Origin: Imperialibacter sp. EC-SDR9
GTDB taxonomy: Bacteria; Bacteroidota; Bacteroidia; Cytophagales; Cyclobacteriaceae
Direction: 5' to 3'
Assembly (NCBI RefSeq): GCF_902498805.1
Contig: NZ_LR701584.1
Coordinates: forward strand, 1 to 64,000
Length of the DNA stretch: 64,000 bases
Shown here piece after piece: positions 28,607 through 37,755 of this stretch. Both the position numbers and the translations under genes were made by a program. The notes beneath the pieces were generated by a model, which worked only from the letters and a program-made list of their open reading frames with translations, had not been told where the DNA came from and made no database searches. Within the stretch, counting starts at the first letter, position 1. Every line of letters begins with the position of its first letter.

Positions 28607-31600
28607 GCTACCTGATTGATTTTTAGTTCGTCGATATACACCAGGAAGCCAGTTACTTTTGCATAGCCCATGCCAGAGAGCAAACTCACATATTCCGTTG
28701 CCTGCCGGATATGGTTGTTGGAAGGCATACCTGTTTTAAATTCTATCAGCACGGCTTCATTGTCTTTCAGTAGTACTCTGTCGAAACGTCGGATGTCTCC
28801 ACTCATGGGAAGCACAGGGCTTTCAGTTCGCACCTCCCATTCTCCGCCATACCAGCCTTTCATTTCAGGCAGGTCGAACAGCTTTTCAAGCTGTCCCCGA
28901 ATAGATGCTTGCTCATCCTCGTCCATTGGCTCCAATGGCAAGAAGTCGGTCAATACTTTTTGGAGATCGTCCTGATGGCGGATATGTGAAAGCAGCCGGT
29001 GATAGACCGTGCCTCGCTGGGTGGAAACGAGGCTTTTCTCCCTGACACCTTCGTCAAGCGTGCCGCCTTGCAAGCGGATGCTAAGTCGGTTTCGCCAATT
29101 GGTAGAAAGGTAGTTTTTTAAGCCAACTGTCGGTTGTCTGTCTCCTATTTGCTCGTCGTCGTACAAAGGTAGTCCGCCTATTTGCACTGAGTAGCTGGCT
29201 GCATCTATTTCCGGCGCAGGTGTGATAGCGAAGTCCCCGGTGCTCTCATCAAGAAAGAGCTTATAGAGTAAGTCGGATACTTTATTGATGCTGAAGCCAC
29301 CCGACTTGTTGAACTTGGGCAAAGGCGCATAAATATAAAGTGCCTCCTCTGGCCGGGTGAGTGCCACGTAGAGGAGGTTGAGGTTGTCGAGATAGATTTG
29401 TTTTTTTTCCTCGTAGTAAGCCTCTGCAAAATACGTGGCCGTTAGCTTGCTGGAATAGCGAACCGGATAATAAGGCAGCCTGTCGAAGGGCGGAACGGCC
29501 GGGGCCTCACACCAAAGCACCTCCTCCAGCTTATGGTCAAAATCCCAGCTACAGAAGGGCACCAGGACGGCCTTAAACTCCAGGCCCTTGGCTTTGTGGA
29601 TGGTCATGATGCGGATGGCATCCTGCTCTTCCGGCACCTGCACGCTGCGTCGGGAGCCGGTATCAGTCCACCACTGTAGGAAGGAACCCACATCGCCCCG
29701 GTTGTTTTTGCTGTACTCCAGCAGGGCGTCCTGAAAGCCCTGCAGATAAGGAAACTCTCTTGGGTATTCCGTCAGTCCAAACAACCCGATCAAGCGCTCG
29801 GTCAGCTCTAGCAACGGCACCTTCAGCAAAGCAGGCAGTTGCTCAATAAAGTCGGCTGGCAGCAACTGCTCAAACTCGGTCTGCTTCTCCTTGTTGCCTG
29901 CCCATATGAACAGCTCCGACAGTCCGGGCACTGTTTTTTTGGTAAGGAAATGATGGTATTCGTACACCAGTTGCGCCAGGGCCAGGTTGTTCTTTGGATT
30001 GTACAAATGGCTGAAGGCTGACAGCAGCAACCGCACGACCGGTGATGCACCGAGGTAAAGCGACTCAGGTGAAATGACATCGTAACGCTTTTTGCCTGTG
30101 GCTGTTTCTTTTTTCTCGAGCAATGCTTTGGCCATTTTCCGGCCTTCCTCTGCCCTTCTTACCAGTATGCAAATGTCCCGCAGTGCGTATTTGGGTTGCA
30201 GGTCTTCGATGGTTGTAATCGCCTCCTGAATCGCTTTTTCATCCCAGCTCCCAGCTTCCTCTGACGCCTCCTCGTCATCATCCGAACTGTCGCTTTCAAA
30301 CCACTGAAGCTTTATCAGGCCGCCTATTTTGTTTTCATTACCCTGGCCCTGGGCGGCTTCGTGGTACGACAGGCGGAACCGTTCCAGTTCCTGCTCTACC
30401 CTCGTTTTCATGGCGGCGTCGGGAATGTACGAGGCACCCTCCAACAGCAGATCGGCCAGGAAGTTCGGAGCCAAGTGAAATAGCTGGTTGTTGAAGTTAA
30501 TGATGTTGGCGTAACTTCGCCAGTTGTTTTGGAGCTGCTCGGCCTGGGTATACACCTCACCAATGTCGTTGGCTACCTGGTCGAGCAGGAGTTGGGAGTC
30601 GCCGCCCCGCCAGCGGTAAATGGACTGCTTCACATCGCCTACCACCAGGTTTTTATAGCCTTGCGCCAGGCTGTTTTCTACCAAAGGCCGGAAGTTGCGC
30701 CACTGAAAGCCAGAGGTATCCTGGAACTCATCGATCAGATAATGGCGGTAAAAGGTGCCTGCCTTTTCGTAGATAAAGGGCGTTTCGTTGTCGCCAATGA
30801 TGCGGTTGAGGAAATCGGGGGCATCGGAAATCAGCATCACCTCCTCCTCATCCCGGTAGTCCCCCAGGTTGCGGCTGAGGTCAGAAATGATGCCCAGCGT
30901 GTACAGGTAGCGCATGACCTGGGTGGCGCTGTTGTAAGCCAGGATATTACGGTCGTGGTAGTCGATCATGCCATTGTAAGCGGTAAGGATACCACCTTCG
31001 AGTGCAGCTTCGAGCTGAGGCCTGATTTTGCTGGTTTTGGTGATCCATGCATCGAGGTTGTCGGTGGCGCCCCGGCGGGTATCGGAGATTTCGTATTCGC
31101 TTTTGGCAAACTTGGTAAACAGGCCAGCCGGGCCGCTTCCGCCTCGGCTAAAGTCCGCAACAGTCAGTTGATGTTGCTCCAGCACCTTGTCAAATTTGGC
31201 AATAAAGCCCTTCACCGTGTTTTCAAAAACGGCCGTCAGCTCCTGCATGCCTTTCATGAACAGCTGCACCCGGTTGTCGTCTTTGGCAACTTCGGCCAGC
31301 ATAGGAGCGACTACTTTGAAGCGTTCCTTAAAAAGCTCCCTACCCAGACTGCGGATGTCTTTGCGGATGTCCCACGACTTGCCCTGCTGCAGTTTGTCTT
31401 CCGCAAACTGCGTGAGCCAGCGGGTGAGCTGGGGATTGTCGCCTACCTCCAGCAGCATGCGGTCGATGATTTCGTCCAGCACCTTTTCCTGGTCGAGCTC
31501 CAACGTAACGCCGCCCTGAATGCCCACTTCCCGGGCAAAGGCTCTCAGCACCCGTTGGAAGAACTTGTCGATGGTGCTGACATTGAAATGGCTATAGTCG

Positions 31601-31911
31601 TGCAGGATGGCGGTGAGGCTGTCGTCGGCTTTTTTACTCAGCTGCTGATCTGTGATGCCCAGTGCGTCCCTGATCTCTGCCCGCAGTCCCTTGCCCTCTC
31701 CTTTGCGCAGCATGTCGAGGTTTTGAATGATGCGGGCCTTCATTTCGGCAGTGGCCTTGTTGGTAAAAGTCACTGCCAGGATGTGGCGGAAGTAACTCGG
31801 AAACTGCAGCGCCAGCAGGATGTACTCCCGGGCCAGCGTATACGTTTTGCCCGACCCGGCGGAGGAGCGGTAGATGATGAAGGATTTGGGGGATTCGGGT
31901 TGGGGAGTCAT
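28603..31911 (-). CDS. AddA-like UvrD-family helicase-nuclease
   Basis: About 1102 aa from the ATG at 31911 (MTPQPESPKSF); a longer open frame begins at 32118, but its extra 69 residues run through the neighbouring mobile-element repeat. Helicase motifs: Walker A SSAGSGKTYTLARE, DEFQDTSGFQW, VGDVKQSIYRWRGGD, NNWRS, and RIMTIHKAKGLEF. The C-terminal RecB-type nuclease shows VLIEFKTG. It is the ATP-driven, 3'-to-5' translocating helicase and nuclease half of an AddAB-type DNA end repair machine, with the AddB-like gene overlapping by 4 bases. Function follows from family. Confidence 0.9.
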   Translation of the reverse strand: MTPQPESPKSFIIYRSSAGSGKTYTLAREYILLALQFPSYFRHILAVTFTNKATAEMKARIIQNLDMLRKGEGKGLRAEIRDALGITDQQLSKKADDSLTAILHDYSHFNVSTIDKFFQRVLRAFAREVGIQGGVTLELDQEKVLDEIIDRMLLEVGDNPQLTRWLTQFAEDKLQQGKSWDIRKDIRSLGRELFKERFKVVAPMLAEVAKDDNRVQLFMKGMQELTAVFENTVKGFIAKFDKVLEQHQLTVADFSRGGSGPAGLFTKFAKSEYEISDTRRGATDNLDAWITKTSKIRPQLEAALEGGILTAYNGMIDYHDRNILAYNSATQVMRYLYTLGIISDLSRNLGDYRDEEEVMLISDAPDFLNRIIGDNETPFIYEKAGTFYRHYLIDEFQDTSGFQWRNFRPLVENSLAQGYKNLVVGDVKQSIYRWRGGDSQLLLDQVANDIGEVYTQAEQLQNNWRSYANIINFNNQLFHLAPNFLADLLLEGASYIPDAAMKTRVEQELERFRLSYHEAAQGQGNENKIGGLIKLQWFESDSSDDDEEASEEAGSWDEKAIQEAITTIEDLQPKYALRDICILVRRAEEGRKMAKALLEKKETATGKKRYDVISPESLYLGASPVVRLLLSAFSHLYNPKNNLALAQLVYEYHHFLTKKTVPGLSELFIWAGNKEKQTEFEQLLPADFIEQLPALLKVPLLELTERLIGLFGLTEYPREFPYLQGFQDALLEYSKNNRGDVGSFLQWWTDTGSRRSVQVPEEQDAIRIMTIHKAKGLEFKAVLVPFCSWDFDHKLEEVLWCEAPAVPPFDRLPYYPVRYSSKLTATYFAEAYYEEKKQIYLDNLNLLYVALTRPEEALYIYAPLPKFNKSGGFSINKVSDLLYKLFLDESTGDFAITPAPEIDAASYSVQIGGLPLYDDEQIGDRQPTVGLKNYLSTNWRNRLSIRLQGGTLDEGVREKSLVSTQRGTVYHRLLSHIRHQDDLQKVLTDFLPLEPMDEDEQASIRGQLEKLFDLPEMKGWYGGEWEVRTESPVLPMSGDIRRFDRVLLKDNEAVLIEFKTGMPSNNHIRQATEYVSLLSGMGYAKVTGFLVYIDELKINQVA

Positions 31912-31961
31912 TGGGGTAAATATAGGTCGGCGAAGCAGGAATATGAAACCAACAGTGGGCT

Positions 31962-32024
31962 CTCCCGCAAGTTTAGGAAAGCGTAACTTGTGGATTCCCC
32001 AAGTCAAGCTTTCAGCTTGCTTTT
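31962..32024 (+). repeat. Left inverted repeat of the RAYT element
   Basis: Contains an inner hairpin with stem CCGCAAGTT (about 31965-31973) against AACTTGTGG (31985-31993), loop of 11 bases, and a second small hairpin AAGC-TTTCA-GCTT near 32007-32018. It aligns with the right copy without large gaps. Confidence 0.85.
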
Positions 32025-32033
32025 CGCTCATTA

Positions 32034-32595
32034 CTATATAAACAAAATCGGCAATAGTCCTTTCCCTCCCGCATAGTCGATAGCACTGCTGTATTTGTAT
32101 TCCTGTGGTTCCCAGCAAAAACCCTCCTTTACCGGATTTTGATGGATATAGTCTAGCTTTTGATCCATCATGTCATTTGTTGGCAACTCAATTGGATGAC
32201 TAGCCTGACGGTTCGCCGTTGCGATGCCAGAACTGATAAGTCTCATTATTAGAGTTTTTCTTACCTGCTCTCTCCAGCATCCATAGTATCCATTCATGCC
32301 TACTCTCTTGAGGGTTATCTGAAATGGCTTTAGTTATTTCTTTAGAAGTATGTCGCTTGTGATCTCTCAAGATGTATTCAATCTTATCCTGCTTTGTACC
32401 AATGATCAAGTGCACATGACTTGTCATAATGCACCAGGCATATATTTCAAGCCCTTTATTCTCTATGCAGTACTTGAGGCTGTCGATAACAATATCTTTG
32501 TAAACAGGCCTGATTAACACGTCAATCCAATTGACAGTGGCATAGCTGACAAAATAAAGCTTTGACTGATCCCTGATTTTATAGTTGCGGCTCAT
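32034..32595 (-). pseudogene. REP-associated tyrosine transposase, frameshifted
   Basis: The first frame starts at MSRNYKIRDQ (ATG 32595) and contains the HUH motif MTSHVHLIIG, then RHTSKEITKAI and RHEWILWMLERAGKK, and stops at TAG (32200-32202) after YQFWHRNGEPSG. The family continues HPIEL-...-QKLDYIHQNPV, which is found in another frame over 32034-32225 and carries the active-site Tyr. So the two parts are joined by a frameshift near 32200-32225. Either the gene is dead, or the shift is programmed; around it lies an odd hairpin-forming insert (ACGGCGAACCGT). The family is a single-strand DNA HUH nuclease that moves REP hairpins. Confidence 0.85.
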
Positions 32596-32670
32596 ACAAT
32601 TTAAATGTATAGCTAAAATATCGTACCAGTCTCTTGAAATCAAGGAAGAAGTCTTTCAAACAACTATTGT

Positions 32671-32736
32671 AAAAGAAGCTGAAAGCTTAACAGATAAATG
32701 CCACAAGTTACGCTCTCGCAAAACTTGCGGCAGGGA
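32671..32736 (-). repeat. Right inverted repeat of the RAYT element
   Basis: Reverse complement of the left repeat over about 60 bases (TTTGCGAGAGCGTAACTTG, then AAGCTTTCAGCTT). It has the CCGCAAGTT/AACTTGTGG stem in reverse, with a 13-base spacing, and lies just 5' of the transposase start. Confidence 0.85.
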
Positions 32737-32768
32737 GGGGTAAACATATGCTTAGATAGGGAAAAGGG

Positions 32769-33572
32769 CTAAAAGCAGTCATATATCACCTTATCTATTT
32801 CCACACTTGAAATGAACGCCTTATCAAATATTTTGGTGAGATACCCATTATCATCATACTCTGCACCATATTGTAGTTCACTTGGAGGGCTTGTGTATGT
32901 AAAAGGGTCCGTATAGGATCTGGACTGTCTCAGGTAATTGTTAGCGCTTGGGAACCGATCTACCAGGAAGGTGAAATATTGAACCAATTCAGGCGAATCT
33001 GCATAGAACTGAGGAGTATCGTCATAATCAAAGAGTTCTCTGGCAAGTACTTCTTTGGATCCACCAAACCCATCTGGCGAAATATAGAATACCCTGTCAA
33101 TATTATTATCAGAATTATATTCATATCGGTAGCCAATTATATTCCCGCCCCTTCTAACGGCCATTTCCAGCCTTCCTTCGACGTCGTAAGTAAACTCTTT
33201 TTCAAATACAGTACCCAATAGGGCTTCCCCCGTTTCTGTAATCTGCTTAAGTCTTCCGTCTGAAGCATAAACATATTCATAGGTTCTTGGGGCACCAGCA
33301 ACCTTGGTACGCCGTTCTACTTTGGATACTCTGTTTTGAGAGTCGTACTCCAAACTATCCTTCTTCTCTAAGCTTCCATTTGATCGGTAATATGTAACAG
33401 ATTGCAGCCTATTGTTGTCTGAATATTCGAACGTCAATCCGGACAGAACCAATGTGGCACTTTGCGGAAGGCAGGTTGAGATTTGTTCCTCTGGGATTGC
33501 GTCATCAGAATCTGAGGAGCCGCAAAATGTGAATAAGATAAGTAGTGGTAGGTATGTAAACTTTCGACGCAT
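32769..33572 (-). CDS. Putative lipoprotein with YD-like strands
   Basis: 267 aa. A signal peptide (MRRKFTYLPLLILFTFC) ends in a lipobox at Cys17, followed by an acidic run GSSDSDDAIPEE that would favour surface display. Residues about 45-180 repeat a strand pattern of the YD/RHS type: FEYSDNNRLQSV, EYDSQNRVSKVERR, YEYVYASDGRLKQI, FTYDVEGRLEM. It is isolated from other genes. No further function is visible. Confidence 0.8.
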   Translation of the reverse strand: MRRKFTYLPLLILFTFCGSSDSDDAIPEEQISTCLPQSATLVLSGLTFEYSDNNRLQSVTYYRSNGSLEKKDSLEYDSQNRVSKVERRTKVAGAPRTYEYVYASDGRLKQITETGEALLGTVFEKEFTYDVEGRLEMAVRRGGNIIGYRYEYNSDNNIDRVFYISPDGFGGSKEVLARELFDYDDTPQFYADSPELVQYFTFLVDRFPSANNYLRQSRSYTDPFTYTSPPSELQYGAEYDDNGYLTKIFDKAFISSVEIDKVIYDCF

Positions 33573-33803
33573 TTAAGGAAATATTTTTAGTGCAATAAAA
33601 GAAAATTCAGTTACAAATATGCAATCAGTTATCTCTTTGAAAGACAAATAAAATACTAATCAGTAGCAAAAAGAACAGTATTCGCAACTTCCTTAATAGT
33701 ATCGCCCAACAGATATGCTCAGGGTGCTGGATTGGTTCACCATTGCTGTAGTTGGTACCGAGACCAAGGTACATACTATCTCACCACCCTTTTCCATCCT
33801 GCT

Positions 33804-35732
33804 TTAGACCTTTTCCAATGCGCCACCCGCCACCGGCAAATACACCCTAAACGTGGTCCCCACCCCCTCCTCGCTTTCCACTTCAATGCGGCCCTTGTTC
33901 ATGTCTACAAACTCTTTGACAAGGTTGAGGCCAAGGCCCACTCCTTTTTCGCCGCCAGTTCCCCAATGGCTGCGGCCTGCATCAAAACCAAACAGCGTCT
34001 CCATTTTCTCAGCCGGGATGCCGATGCCGGAGTCCGAAACAGCAATAACGCTTTCCTTTCCTTCTAAGCCCAGTGATAGTCCCACCGTGCCTCCTTTTTT
34101 GGTAAACTTCAGTGCGTTATTGAACAGGTTTCTGATGATGGTGGACACACTGTTTTTGTCGGCAAACACATTGACGGTGCCAGGTAAGTCGCTGGTGAGG
34201 GTGATTTGCTTGGAGACAGCCATATTTTCGATCATGCTCAAATTCTCCTGACATAGTCGGGTAAGATCAAGCTCTTCGGGTTTATTGGGAAATTTCCCCT
34301 GCTGGCTCATGGCCCAGTGCAGCAGATTATCGAGCAGGGCAGATAACTCGATGGCAGACTTATCAAGCATTTGGCTGATCTCAACAAGGTCGCTGGTGTC
34401 GCCACTTTCGAGGCTAAGCTCAATGAGTCGTACAAAGCCATGAAAATTACCAACGGGCCCCCGGATGTCGTGTGAAATAATCGAGAAGAATTTGTCTTTC
34501 GTATTATTCAACTCTTCAAGCCGATCCCGCTGAGAGGCAATAATTCTCCTTCTTTCCCTTGATATTTTAATGGCCCGGTTCCGAAGCTTGTACAGTCTGA
34601 ACAGTACGTACACCAGAATAACAACCAGCACCAGCACAATGGCAATAGCTATGAGAATGATCCGCTGGTTTCGGGCCTGAGCTTGCAATAGGTCCACCTC
34701 AATTTGCTTCTGCCCTACCTCGAACTCGGTCCGAAGATCGGCCATTTCCTGAATCACATCTTCGTTTTTTATGCTATCCCGGTAGGTGATGTATTGATGC
34801 AAATAAGTATAGGCCTTTTCGTGGTCACTCATCTCACGGTAGAGCTCCGAAAGCCTGAGGCTGGCATCACGAACTCTTTCCTGAAGACCATCCGCTTCAG
34901 CGTACCGCAGTGCTTCATGCAACAATTTCTCTGCACTTTTGAAGTCCTTTTTTTGTAGATAAATGTCCGCCATCTCAGTTTGGAACTCCGTAATGGCATA
35001 TGAATCACTCAGTCCTATGAGTATTTGAATGGCTTCAGCCAGGAACTGTTCAGCCTTTTCAGCAGCGCCTGTCCTGGCATAAACAAGCCCGGAATTTCCC
35101 AGATTGTAAGCCTTCCCTACCAGAAAATTCTTTCGTTCATAAATCTGACCAGACTCGTCGAAGAAGAAAAGTGCACTGTCGTAGTTGGCTACCCGGTAGT
35201 ATTCATAGCCGGTATTGAGCAAGGCAGCTGCCAGGGTAAGCGAGTCGCCGGAATCTCTAAGTATGCCAACAGCTTTCCTTTTGTATTTGATCCCTTTTAC
35301 ATGGTCGCCCATATCACCATAAACACCCGCAATGGACAAAAAAGCCCCACCTACTCCAGTCTGATAATTGCCCTTCTGGGCCATTTCGACACTTTTGAAA
35401 TACTCAGCAATAGCCAGATCAAAGTCGCCCTGAAACTTCAGCGCATTACCCTTTTGTAAATGCCCTCTATGCAACCAAACGTAGCTGGAATGCTTTGTGG
35501 CAAGCTCAATCAGCTGCTCTGCGTACTCAAGCATCTCGCCTGGCCTGGTCGACTGGAAGGCAATGCGTCGCAAAATTTCAAATTTGGCTGAGTCGGGCAC
35601 ATCGGTGGTTTCCAACACCTGAATAAGACTATCGGCTTCGTGTTGATCCTGGGCAGAAGTGTCGGCACAAAAAAAGAGGTGGAGACCCGCAGCACATAAG
35701 CAGGCCCTCCAAATCGCAAACTGTTTCCACAT
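33804..35732 (-). CDS. Tetratricopeptide sensor histidine kinase
   Basis: 642 aa. Signal peptide (about 1-28), a periplasmic TPR array (about 60-320, as FLSIAGVYGDMGDHVKG, ALLNTGYEYYRVANYDSA), a transmembrane helix near 355-375, and a coiled coil leading to HisKA with the phospho-acceptor His in SIISHDIRGP. The HATPase_c domain has NLFNNALKFTKKGG, VSDSGIGIPAEKM and GVGLGLNLVKEF. A membrane kinase that senses something through the TPR region. No response regulator gene is adjacent, so it is an orphan. Convergent with nothing; the next gene at 35736 ends 4 bases upstream of its start. Confidence 0.9.
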   Translation of the reverse strand: MWKQFAIWRACLCAAGLHLFFCADTSAQDQHEADSLIQVLETTDVPDSAKFEILRRIAFQSTRPGEMLEYAEQLIELATKHSSYVWLHRGHLQKGNALKFQGDFDLAIAEYFKSVEMAQKGNYQTGVGGAFLSIAGVYGDMGDHVKGIKYKRKAVGILRDSGDSLTLAAALLNTGYEYYRVANYDSALFFFDESGQIYERKNFLVGKAYNLGNSGLVYARTGAAEKAEQFLAEAIQILIGLSDSYAITEFQTEMADIYLQKKDFKSAEKLLHEALRYAEADGLQERVRDASLRLSELYREMSDHEKAYTYLHQYITYRDSIKNEDVIQEMADLRTEFEVGQKQIEVDLLQAQARNQRIILIAIAIVLVLVVILVYVLFRLYKLRNRAIKISRERRRIIASQRDRLEELNNTKDKFFSIISHDIRGPVGNFHGFVRLIELSLESGDTSDLVEISQMLDKSAIELSALLDNLLHWAMSQQGKFPNKPEELDLTRLCQENLSMIENMAVSKQITLTSDLPGTVNVFADKNSVSTIIRNLFNNALKFTKKGGTVGLSLGLEGKESVIAVSDSGIGIPAEKMETLFGFDAGRSHWGTGGEKGVGLGLNLVKEFVDMNKGRIEVESEEGVGTTFRVYLPVAGGALEKV

Positions 35733-35735
35733 TTT

Positions 35736-36116
35736 TCAGGTATTCACCTTAATATCTGGATCCAGGGTATAGGTATTTCCATTCGCCTTAAAGCCGATAG
35801 TGTAACTTTCTGATTTTCCTGGCTTATCTCCAACTGTACCTGCCCAATTTGGACTTGAAGGAAGCGAATTGAATACACCAACAGCGCCCCCCAGATAGGC
35901 AAATGAGCTGATCGCTACTGCTGAAGTGTTGTTTTTCGAAGAAATATGAAATATGACGGTGTCGCCTGGATTTGCATGCACGGTAAAATCGGTACTCGAC
36001 CCGGTGTCGGCATCAAGGCATGAGTCGTAAAGCAAACAGGCGGCGGCAGGTGACTTTGATGGATCTGATGGCAATGCATCTGTATCCACCACCAATGTGA
36101 CGTGAATAGTTGACAT
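35736..36116 (-). CDS. Small protein possibly of the AidA/PixA family
   Basis: 126 aa without signal peptide. The start MSTIHVTLVVDTDAL and the mid-section with SSTDFTVHANPGDTVIFH and WAGTVGDKPG recall AidA/PixA inclusion-body-like proteins, whose fold is a beta sandwich. Similarity is seen by eye only. It is followed 3 bases later by the TPR kinase gene on the same strand, so the two may share a transcript. Confidence 0.6.
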   Translation of the reverse strand: MSTIHVTLVVDTDALPSDPSKSPAAACLLYDSCLDADTGSSTDFTVHANPGDTVIFHISSKNNTSAVAISSFAYLGGAVGVFNSLPSSPNWAGTVGDKPGKSESYTIGFKANGNTYTLDPDIKVNT

Positions 36117-36330
36117 AAGATTAGGCAGTATTGAAATGGTTAGAAATTAATTAATGCTCTTTAAAACACGCTGGTGAAAGAGATTCTTAAATCTCTAAAT
36201 AAAAAAATAGAAATCAATATTAAATTCCCGGTAATGCCTAACTGACCCGATTTACATTCTGTTTCCAAAAACAAAACCATTGAAGTCCAATTTATTATCT
36301 TTCGTTTGTCGTTGACAAAACCGACACCCG

Positions 36331-36705
36331 ATGGCACCACCTAAAGCACAAAACATCGACGAGTACATTTCAAACGCCCCGGAAGCGCTTCGGGAACGAC
36401 TGTTCCAACTACACGATTGCATAGCTGCCGTAGCTCCTGCGGCCGAGCAAGGCATCAAATGGCGTATGCCAGCCTATACCACCAAGAGGATTCTAGTCAC
36501 CTGGGCTGCATTCAAAAAACATATTGGGTTCTATCCAACACCCTCCGTGGTCGCCGCTTTCGCCAACGAGCTGAAGCCTTACAAAACTGCTGAAGGCTCC
36601 GTGCAATTTCCACACGGTCAGGAGTTGCCTCTTCACCTGATCAGCAAAATGACCAGGCTGAGAGTAAAAGAATGTGAGGAAGAAGATGCTAAATGGAAGG
36701 TGTAG
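36331..36705 (+). CDS. DUF1801 family protein
   Basis: 124 aa, fitting the YdhG/DUF1801 fold seen in small Bacteroidota proteins (IDEYISNAPEALRERLFQLHDCI, WRMPAYTTKR, HIGFYPTPSVV). The conserved Trp/Met-Pro motif is clear. Function unknown, thought to act in iron or nucleotide binding in related families. Isolated on the + strand. Confidence 0.85.
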   Translation: MAPPKAQNIDEYISNAPEALRERLFQLHDCIAAVAPAAEQGIKWRMPAYTTKRILVTWAAFKKHIGFYPTPSVVAAFANELKPYKTAEGSVQFPHGQELPLHLISKMTRLRVKECEEEDAKWKV

Positions 36706-36884
36706 TCGTCACGCTGAAAACGTCAGCCCATGGATCAGCATCTTGCTTTTCTGGCTAAAATGAAGTAGCAATGATAGAATGAAGGTTCAAATCAAAGTGG
36801 AAAGTCGGGCATCTGCAATTTTTTGATGTACGGATGTTCATACAGACCGATATTTAATATATTAGGGTAAAAAACCTACGTCAT

Positions 36885-37289
36885 ATGAAAAGATTTACCC
36901 TACTTGCCGGAGTTCTCCTGCTGTTTGCAGCTTCAGGAATGGCTCAGGAAAAAGAACCTACAAAAATCCTGCTGGTGCCCGAGGCTGATGCTGGAAAAAC
37001 ATTGGCCTTCACTCTTGAAGCGATGTCGGTGATTGAAGCAAAATGTTTGGGCTGCCATTCTCCTTCAGGAAAAAGCGATAAGGCCAAAGAGAAGCTACAA
37101 TGGGAAAAACTACAAACCCTGAGTGGTGCTGATGCCATGGCGATGCTCGATGAAATTTTAGAAGTGCTCGACAAAGGAGAAATGCCTCCTGCCAAAATGG
37201 TGGAGAAGTATCCAAATATGAAACTGACTGAAGAAGAGTCAGCCAAGTTGCACAAATGGGCGGAAGCTTCGCTCGCTAAATTGGAATAA
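36885..37289 (+). CDS. c-type heme-binding periplasmic protein
   Basis: 134 aa with a signal peptide (MKRFTLLAGVLLLFAASGMAQ). One CxxCH heme site (KCLGCHS) lies near residue 57, and a helical tail (ELDKGEMPPAKMVEKYPNMKLTEEE) has the Met-rich segment that often gives the sixth ligand. It probably carries one electron in the periplasm. The next gene at 37293 starts 3 bases after its stop, so the two are an operon. Confidence 0.88.
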   Translation: MKRFTLLAGVLLLFAASGMAQEKEPTKILLVPEADAGKTLAFTLEAMSVIEAKCLGCHSPSGKSDKAKEKLQWEKLQTLSGADAMAMLDEILEVLDKGEMPPAKMVEKYPNMKLTEEESAKLHKWAEASLAKLE

Positions 37290-37292
37290 ACA

Positions 37293-37748
37293 TTGATTAA
37301 GAAAATAGTCTTAGGCATTGGAGTCCTCTTTGTAGGACTCCAGTTTTTCAGAGGTACGCCACCTGAGGTGACTGCCGAAAATCCAGATGACCTGCTTGCT
37401 ACTTCGCAAATTTCGTCGGAAGTGAGTTCACTTTTCAGGACTGCGTGTTACGACTGCCATTCTAACGAGACCCGGTACCCGTGGTATTCTTATATCACGC
37501 CAGTTTCCTGGTTCGTTTTCGACCATATTAATCATGGTAGAGAAGAAGTTAATTTTTCGGAATGGGCGAGTCTTAGAAAGAGTAAAAAAGTGAGAATACT
37601 CAAAGACCTTACTGAAGAGGTGGGCGAGGGAAAAATGCCACTGGAATCGTACACGATCATGCATGGCGATGCACAATTGTCCAAAGAGCAAAGGGACTTG
37701 CTCGTTAACTGGGCGGAGGGCTTTTCGGCAGAAGTGATGAAGGAATAA
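37293..37748 (+). CDS. Heme-binding domain protein (Haem_bd)
   Basis: 151 aa from a TTG at 37293; no closer ATG exists. The N-terminal hydrophobic segment (IKKIVLGIGVLFVGLQFF) is a membrane anchor or signal. The CxxCH site is ACYDCHSNETRYPWY near residue 52, and the Trp-rich PVSWFVFDHINHGREEVNFSEW and GEGKMPLESYTIMH motifs are those of the Bacteroidota Haem_bd family. Paired with the cytochrome-like gene just before. Convergent with the enolase-family gene, leaving 7 bases. Confidence 0.9.
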   Translation: MIKKIVLGIGVLFVGLQFFRGTPPEVTAENPDDLLATSQISSEVSSLFRTACYDCHSNETRYPWYSYITPVSWFVFDHINHGREEVNFSEWASLRKSKKVRILKDLTEEVGEGKMPLESYTIMHGDAQLSKEQRDLLVNWAEGFSAEVMKE

Positions 37749-37755
37749 ATGGTGT

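Larger units (their letters stand above)
31962..32736. mobile_element. RAYT element with inverted terminal hairpin repeats
   Basis: An Y1/REP-associated tyrosine transposase gene is bounded by imperfect inverted copies of one sequence. The left copy (31962-32024) reads CCCGCAAGTTT, then GCGTAACTTGTGG, then AAGCTTTCAGCTT; the right copy (32671-32736) is the same in reverse complement. Each contains a CCGCAAGTT/AACTTG(T)GG stem that could be the REP hairpin recognised by the enzyme. The element sits just upstream of addA-like. The copies diverge, so the element is old. Confidence 0.8.

Noticed and set aside
30529-31986. A 485-codon plus-strand frame opposite the AddA-like gene
   Set aside because: It lies wholly antisense to a gene with clear helicase motifs, and its residues show no family pattern. 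It is a shadow of GC-rich codon use.
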